From: CAVVNN01 sp963838035 | GTDB taxonomy: Bacteria; Actinomycetota; Thermoleophilia; Solirubrobacterales; 70-9 | DNA: 64,000 nt | Assembly: GCA_963838035.1 (NCBI GenBank) | Contig: CAWIPM010000007.1 | Span: 1-64,000, forward strand | Direction of reading: 5' to 3' | In this document: one piece after another, positions 57,813-64,000 of the stretch | Numbering within the stretch: the first letter of the stretch is position 1 | Layout: every line of letters begins with the position of its first letter | Position numbers and translations under genes: made by a program | The notes under the pieces: model-generated | The model's database searches: none | What the model saw: only the letters and a program-made list of their open reading frames with translations | Told to the model about the DNA's origin: nothing

Positions 57813-60800
57813 TTCGCACCTCTGCGGTTCGTGCTGACAGATCGGCGAAGGCCGCTCGGCGGTCTGTTCTCTCCAAGGCGCTTTCGAAGCGCACTCTGGC
57901 TCCGCCGGTGCTTTCGATGATGTTTGCCGTGCCTGTGCCCCGGATGCCCGTTAGGAACGCACCGAACCTGGCCGTGTTTCTTTACTCGGTGCCTACCTTT
58001 TTGCGCACTTTACGTGAGTCTTCCCGTTACCTGGGCCGACGAATTGTTCACTTGTGGTCGGTGGAGGCGACGGTGCGCGTGTGAAGCTACCCCGACACGC
58101 CTCGGGACTGCCGCACTGACTCGGTTCGCGAGGCGTAACGAACCCTCCGTCGACCCGAGCGTCGTATATATCTCCGACACCGTCCGTATCCGCAGGAATC
58201 AAATTCCGTTGAGAGAAAGAGAGATGTCGCGACCGGATGAGCTGATCACCGGCGTAGTTCCGCCTGTGGGGATCGAGGCCATCGGATACCAAGCTGACAC
58301 AGCCTCCCGAATCTTCGCAGCTTCCATGTCCTTGTTGCTCCCACTGATACACGTCCGTGGCATTGTTCGTATCTCTCGACACCAATGGCGCTTCGGTTTC
58401 GAATATCGCCACTCCGCCATCGGCCGACATGAACCTGGCGCCGTTTTCGGCGAGTTCATTCCCCTTGAGATTTCCCTCGACACCGAGATGATCGGGTAGC
58501 ATTATCGTTGTTACCATTGCCGTCGTTACCATTCGCCCAGACGAAAGACGGATCAATTCTCCGGTGGCAGAGTCGTAGCGGTAGAGATCCTGAACGTTAT
58601 CCGTGTCGTCTGGAGTCAACCTACCCCAGCTGAGGAAGGTCAGGTACCTGCCGTCGGGGGTCAGCGCCGCAGGTACAAACTGTTGAGGGAGCCATAGAGC
58701 GTCATCGTTCCTCGAGAGAGATGGTACGGAGGGCTTGAATACCGTTTCCTATCGTGGTCGGGCACTTTGGATCGTGTACAGCATTGGCAGATGTCGCGGT
58801 ACCGTCCGATTTCGGGACCAGCCCGAGCTTTATTAGTGCCGGATAGTTCCGGCCCGGAACACAATTTCGTTACGAATTTGATCTGTTCGCTATTGGCGTC
58901 ATAGAGGTATGCGTTGTTTGCTCCGGACGTGGCAGTTTCGTGGACTTCGTTTTCTTCTTCCGTCAACACTGCGGGCGACTCGAAGGCCACGGTTGCGCCG
59001 TTCGGCGCGGTGCGAATGACGCCTTGGTTAATTTCTCCACCTCCAAGGTCAACGCCCTCTTCGCCAACCTCGTCCTGAGGAGCCCGGCGTGGAATGGCGT
59101 GAGTTTGTCGAGCTTCGCCAGCGGAAGCTAGAACCAGCCTATTGAGCTGGCCGTCCGGCGCCAGTTCCGCCATGTAGAGATCGTTGCTTTCGTCGGTGTC
59201 TTCATCGACAAGCGGCTGGGTGGTTGTGAACCAGACACGACGCTCGTCCGGAGATGCGCCGTCATAAACCGGTGTTGCAGTTTCCGCCGATTCACACGGG
59301 GCACCGCCTCCGCATTGTTCTGCCGGGGGAGAGTTGAGCTGCACGGGGACCCCGCCATTCGTCCTTGCGAACAGGCCGATTGGGTTGGACGTCCCGGGGT
59401 CCGTACTCGGTTCCCGAGGCATTCTCGATCGGCTGCGTGTAGATGATTCTTGTGCCGTCGGCCGAAGATAGCCGGGCGATTCGCCCGCCGTACTTACGAT
59501 TCACCTGACATGAAGTGTTGGCCAGGCCAAGAGGCACCTCGGCGGCAAGCTGGACGGTCGCCCCGGCATTTCCGACCCCAGAGATTTTCATAGATCCTTG
59601 TGTTCCCACCGCCATTCCACTCATCGGGTCGTTCATCTTCCGGTCCGGGGAGGATCCGTGAACCTGTAGTTATGAAGAGGTGCGATAGATCTTCAGATTG
59701 GCCACTGACTTCAAGTAAGAACAGATCTGGTCGTCTCCCCTCCTTGGGCGACCAGATCCGGAGTGACACGGGATATATAGCTGCCGTCTGCAAGACCCAT
59801 CGAGAAGTAGCCTTCTTTGATGAATTCCGCTTGCGCCGCGCTGAGTCCAGGGGTCTCGGTGGAACACCCAGCCTATCCAATTCCGGATCTTGCACGGTTG
59901 GAGTTGCGACCGCCGTACCCGGCTGAGTAGCAAAGCCGGCCAAGTCGCTTCAGTGTCGCCTGGCTGATCCAACCTTGAGCGCCACGGTGGGCGATGTACT
60001 GGACGGCGAGAGAATTGGACGAGGCACCGCCAAACGCACCCTCTGAATAGTAGAGTACGCGTTCTCCGCTGGGCGCCAACGCGATCGCCGGAAAGGCCTC
60101 GGCGCCTTCCTTGCGTGCTGGGCTCACTCGCTCGTACGCTCGGCAGTCCGCAAGTTCGAGCGAATCGTTTTCTTCCCGCAGGTGCCGGTTGGGGGCAGCC
60201 TTCGCTCGCCAGGACTTCGTCTTCTGACATTTCGGTCGTAAACATGTGATCGCCTGATGCGACCGAGCCATTACCATTTTCCGCGGTCAGTCGGTAGTGA
60301 TAGGACGCGCCTGATTCCAAACCGCTGAAGGTTGCTTCAACGGATACGAATTCATTGCCTGTTGGAAGACTTCCTTCAAAGTTGCCGCCCAGGTAGTTGA
60401 CGTCGCCACCGAAGGCGATCACATACGTGCTCGGCGATCCGTTCGGGTTCAGTTCCGCTTTCACCGACACGAGGTTCGGACCCACTGTCTGCGTGGTCAG
60501 GTTTCGGATCGATACCGGACTGAGCGTTTCGATTTCCCCAGAGCCATAGGTCGTTCCTTCGAGATTCGTTGCGACGACTCGATACTGATAATTCGTACCG
60601 GGCGTCAACCCTGAGATAGCCGCCTGCACATGATTCTTCTGATCCACCGAGTCGAGAGTGCCGACGGTCGTCACATGGGTATGGCTGCTGGCAAAGCCGC
60701 CTTCGGTATCGAACGATTGCTGATCAACGTACTCGAAGTGATAGCCGGTTTCGAAGCCCTTTGGATTGACATCCGCAAGGATCGTCGTCGTCGTCGGTTG

Positions 60801-62707
60801 GACGTCCGACACATGCAGCTCGGTGATTGCGGGCTTCCCCGGTACCGGGATCGGTACGCCGGCGACGTGCGAGCCTTCCGGAGCCTTAGCCGTAACATAG
60901 AGATCGCCATTGCCGTCGCCAACGGCAATCCCCTCCGGATTATTGAACGTCGTTGCACTCGTGAACAGCCCAACCTGGTCGGAGGTGAAGATCGCCGATA
61001 GTTGGCCCGATGGCCTATAGGCACGAAGCGACAGACTTCCACTGTTGAATACCGACGCGAGAAGATCCCCCGCCGAGTCCAGGCCGATATGAGTGATTTC
61101 ATTGCCAGCCTCGGTTGCGAATGTTGATGCCAGACTATGAGCTGCGGTGAACTTCCTCACTCCTGAAACTTCACCCGTAATCGGACTGCCGAAGCCATTG
61201 TATGTGGCGCTGCGCTCGTAAATATTGCCCGATGAGTCAACGGCAAGTGCGCTGACAAATAGTGGTTCCGCATCGTTCGGTTCAAGCGACCCGACGTAGC
61301 TTCCGTCAGGTTCAAATTCTGGGACTCGACCGAAATCCCCTACATAGACCCTTCCGCCCGGTCCAACCGCAATTGAGTTATTGCCTTCATTCCCCACGAG
61401 GTGGTGGACAAAAGGTTGCTGCCAACCTTGTAGAAGTACCCGGGTCGAGTACCCGGTACCCCTCCCCTGCATTCGTCGCCACCGGCAAGGTCGGCCGCCG
61501 TGCAGAGGTTCGCTGAGGTCGCCTTGTCGACTTCTCCGCCGAGTATCCATTGAAGTAGCGCCAGCGGCGCTGTACTTCTGAACACGAAGGTTCCGCTGGT
61601 CGAGGACATACACCGCGCCGTATGATCCTGAGGAAGGATCGTTGTCGATCGCGAGCGCGTCGCTCCATCTCAATTGACCCGGGCCGGACCCCTGGCCGGT
61701 TTCCTGTCCTTCTGCGACGGTTTCACCCGTGCAAACCGTCGTGCAGGTCTCGACGGCTCCTCCACCTTCGCGTGCCGTTGTGATTGCGGCGCCCGAGGGG
61801 TTACCACCCGAAAGGCTCACGTTGGTCGTTGTAATCTTTCGCACATTTACATCTGCGTACCCCCCCGTGAATTCAATTAGGTACGGAGTGGTCCCTGTTT
61901 CATCTCCCGGGCCTTCCGAGACCGTCACATTGCCGGCGCCGATATTCGATAACGCTTCAAGCGCAGCTTGCACACTGCCGGGTCCCGACGCGGGAGCGTT
62001 GAAGGGGATGGTCGCGGTCGTTTGGAAGGTCGACCCGGGATTCGGGCTTCGAAAGGTCAGGTCGTATTCACCTGCGGTCGCTTTGACGGTGAGTACCTGC
62101 CGCTCGTTGACTGGAACATTTCCAGGCCCTGCGGCGACGCTCAGCCCTATATTGGCGCCGGTAGCGGTAGCGCGATGCGAAATCGTCATTTCCGACGACG
62201 TCACGTTGGTGATCGTGGTGTTCGCGGGAATTCCGGGCCCTGTGATCGATTGACCTTCGAGGAAGACTCCATTAGTTGTGGTCACATTGGTGATGGAAGT
62301 TGTCCCCGCGATCAGATTGCCCGTCCCGGTGGCGGCGCCAGGAACGATGTTCCACCCAAATGCCCGGATGAACGACCCGTCCGGCGCAAACTCGTCGACT
62401 CGTTGCCTGCCGCTTCCCTCAACGACGTAGATTGCGCCACCTTGCTCCTTGCTGACTGCGACGCCGGAGACCTCTCCTATTCCTCCTCCGGGAGCATTCG
62501 CTCCAATCCGCGTGTCCGCAGAAGCAGTAGAAAGCGAAGTCAATGCCGTGAGTGTCGCGAGGAGGCACCCGATGAACCATGTGATCGAGAAATGATGGCT
62601 GTTGAGGCGGCCGCACCACTCCCGCTGCGACTGCCCAGACTCGCGAGCACAGCGAGGACTCCGGTCCGGTTGGTCGGGGCCTTCTCCCTGCGCTCGGTGG
62701 ATCTCAC
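57809..62707 (-). pseudogene. Family A secreted double-propeller protein (A1), frameshifted
   Basis: Start GTG 62707 (GGGAG site): NRTGVLAVLASLGS and GSGAAAS. The frame then slips near 62600; the signal helix and everything after continue in another frame (WFIGCLLATLTALTS). A long open stretch follows (59900-62543) with ITGPGIPANTTI, VTVSEGPGDETGTTPYLIEF, NHL blades and both FN3-like domains, including one compensated shift at about 61410-61580. Later pieces are in three frames: LADCRAYERVS, the second propeller (58661-59422, 57993-58619), and a tail whose Cys/GRHR pattern is split near 57990. Not translatable as it stands. Confidence 0.78.
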
Positions 62708-62774
62708 TGTTCTCCCTTGCTCTTGATGTTGTAGAGGCACTGCATCCCTTGGCCTGGTGTCGGTCGTGGTGGAG

Positions 62775-62806
62775 GGCTCCCGGGGCGAGCAGCTGCCCCG
62801 GGAGCC
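62775..62806 (-). terminator. Strong hairpin after the collagen-like gene C1
   Basis: Perfect 12-bp stem (GGCTCCCGGGGC / GCCCCGGGAGCC) with an 8-nt loop, 17 bp past the C1 stop. It is the same position as the hairpin after C3 but a different sequence, so the structure is conserved. Confidence 0.7.
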
Positions 62807-62822
62807 TTGCATCAGGGTTGGG

Positions 62823-63652
62823 CTACGGGGCCTTCAGCACCCAGTCGCCGATGGCGTATACGGGTGAGGGTTCGGTCGGAGGTGAGTTGAAATGGGCTTC
62901 GGTGTAGAGAATTACGTCCGAGCGGCCGACTTTCGCGGTATTGAATTCTTCAGGGTTGGCGAATCCGGGTTCGGATTGGATGCCGCCTCTGCCCAGAGCC
63001 GTGCCGTTGAACTCCTGGTAGACGCAGAGGTTGCCGGGCGCGGCTTTCGGGTTTTTATAGGTTCCTTCTTCGCATGCCGCCGGTCCTTTGGGAGCTTTGC
63101 CTTCGCCGAGTTCGGCGAGGGTCGGGGAGCGATGAAGTGGTACCCCGTTTCTTCCAGAGGCGCGGCGAGCGGGATCGGGAAGGAGATCGGCATGTAGTAG
63201 GTCTGTTCTTCTTCGAAGAGGCCGCTGACGCTCCAGGTGCCGTGCTCGGCCTGTTCTTTGGGCAGCGTGCCGCCGGCGGTCCAGGGCGAGCCTTCTTTGC
63301 CGTTGCAGGCGTAGGTGGTGCTGCCGCCGATGATCTTGGTGCCGCCTTCGGCGCAGTTCGCGCCTTTGGGCTCGGCTTCGCTGGTCACGCTGGTGCCGTT
63401 TTTGCCGGGGGCGCCGGCGCTGCCGTTCTTACCGTCGGCGCCGGCGGGCCCTGGGGGCCCTTCGGGGCCGGTCAGGCCGCGGGGGCCGCGCGGGCCCTTG
63501 ACGACTTTGGTCTTCTTCTTGTGCGAGCTGCCGGCGGTCGCCGCGTAGGCGCCGCCGAGCATGGCGAAGACCAGCGCGACGATCGCGACGATCAGCCCGG
63601 CGGTGCCGAATGGTTCGCGGATCGCGCGAACCGTGCTGTGGATGCGTGACAT
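62823..63652 (-). pseudogene. Collagen-like membrane-anchored protein, family C (C1), one frameshift
   Basis: Start ATG 63652. The N-terminal 110 residues are almost identical to C3: MSRIHSTVRAIREPFG, the hydrophobic helix, KKKTKVVK and Gly-X-Y triplets. The C-terminal domain has diverged more. At YHFIA (near 63132) one base is missing relative to C3 (CATCGCTCCCCGACC versus CATCCCCAGCCCGACC). After restoring it the frame reads PTLAELGEGKAPKGPAAC .. to YAIGDWVLKAP and a TAG at 62823. The length is 3n-1, consistent with one deletion. Restored length ~276 aa. Confidence 0.82.
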
Positions 63653-64000
63653 CAGATCTCTTCTCCTTGTGTGGTGCCCACCGGATCAATTCCGGCCGGT
63701 CGAGGTGACGAGGGCCGAACGGGAACCCATTCCCCGTTTGGCCGGGACTGCTTGATGAGACGAAGGTCTGGCGGGCAGCGGCGGGCGGGCGCGGTCAGGG
63801 AGACCGAAAGCGGTCGCCATGCCCGGCGCGCCGCCCGCGCTGCCGTCGGGACCGCGGTGACGGCGGTCCCGGATGCGCCGTCAGCCAGGGAAAGCTGCCG
63901 GGCGCAACTGCAGTGGTAAGACGCGGATGCGAGAAATGGCGAACTCGACGGGCCGAGGCCGGTATAGGCGATCTCTGAAACCAATTCCCTCTTCCCTGTG
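63653..64000 (-). other. Structured leader of C1 and start of the next intergenic repeat
   Basis: Homologous to 45324-45670 upstream of C3. The 8-bp stem GGGACCGC/GCGGTCCC recurs at 63848-63870. The last ~25 bases (ACCAATTCCCTCTTCCCTG) are the start of the same intergenic repeat that precedes the promoter copies at 36080, 45650 and 54350, so another promoter copy and B gene are expected just past the right edge. No gene is seen here. Confidence 0.65.

Noticed and set aside
63429..63689. Arg-rich frames overlapping the start of C1 and C3 (for example 45100-45360)
   Set aside because: They arise from the GC-rich Gly-X-Y coding DNA read in another frame; the C frame has a clear start, helix and homologue.
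63652..63984. 110-codon open frame in the C1 leader, ending TGATG on the C1 start (same frame before C3)
   Set aside because: The two copies differ at about 13 residues, and nearly every base difference changes an amino acid, so there is no sign of protein selection. The only start is TTG. Treated as a non-coding leader.
27480..64000. Transposon or prophage as the cause of the tandem copies
   Set aside because: No transposase, integrase, terminal inverted repeats or phage structural genes were found; homologous recombination between modules explains the pattern.

Overview
The window is high-GC, densely coded DNA with mostly minus-strand genes, GTG as well as ATG starts, few uridine-rich terminators, a resuscitation-promoting-factor-like gene and many secreted proteins carrying an LPDxRxxExVS motif. 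This fits a Gram-positive actinobacterium, most likely of the Thermoleophilia/Solirubrobacterales type. That placement is inferred from gene content, not from a marker gene.

Left part (1-15.6 kb): ordinary chromosomal genes. A phosphate block runs on the minus strand: an exopolyphosphatase start, phoU, pstB, pstA, pstC and pstS, then a stand-alone winged-helix regulator and a PhoB-like response regulator with a frameshift. Three arrays of 11-bp-spaced TTCACA-like repeats (Pho boxes) sit in this block, one of them facing a small membrane protein. Then come an HD-domain protein, an Rpf-like muralytic protein with a CRP-type site, a metal P-type ATPase overlapping an APC permease, purU, a P450, an OsmC-like protein, an AbiEi/DUF559 protein and tRNA-Thr(GGT).

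Middle part (15.8-27.5 kb): two runs of secreted-protein genes joined by 4-nt ATGA overlaps. The first (20040 down to 15796) holds two paralogous exported proteins, a lipoprotein and an 8-repeat propeller/PKD protein. The second (27480 down to 20109) holds a propeller protein (A5), a large secreted protein (B5) and an NHL/bacterial-repeat protein.

Right part (27.5-64 kb): the striking region. A cassette of two or three genes is repeated four times in tandem, all on the minus strand. Family A is ~1600 aa: NHL and FN3-like domains, a second propeller and a basic tail. Family B is ~1100 aa: DUF11-like N-terminus and a His/Lys/Arg tail. Family C is a collagen-like ~275 aa membrane-anchored protein. 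A and B always overlap by GTGA. A nearly identical promoter-like element lies upstream of four transcription units, and a 5' copy of the same intergenic DNA reaches the right edge, so the array continues beyond the window. Only A3, B4 and C3 read through without a break. A2, B2 and C1 each need one single-base correction; A1, B1, B3 and A4 are broken many times; C2 is a deletion remnant. The last ~1.45 kb of all four B genes is almost identical while their 5' halves have diverged. The array therefore looks like a recombining family of envelope proteins, with the caution that some frameshifts may be assembly errors in repeats.
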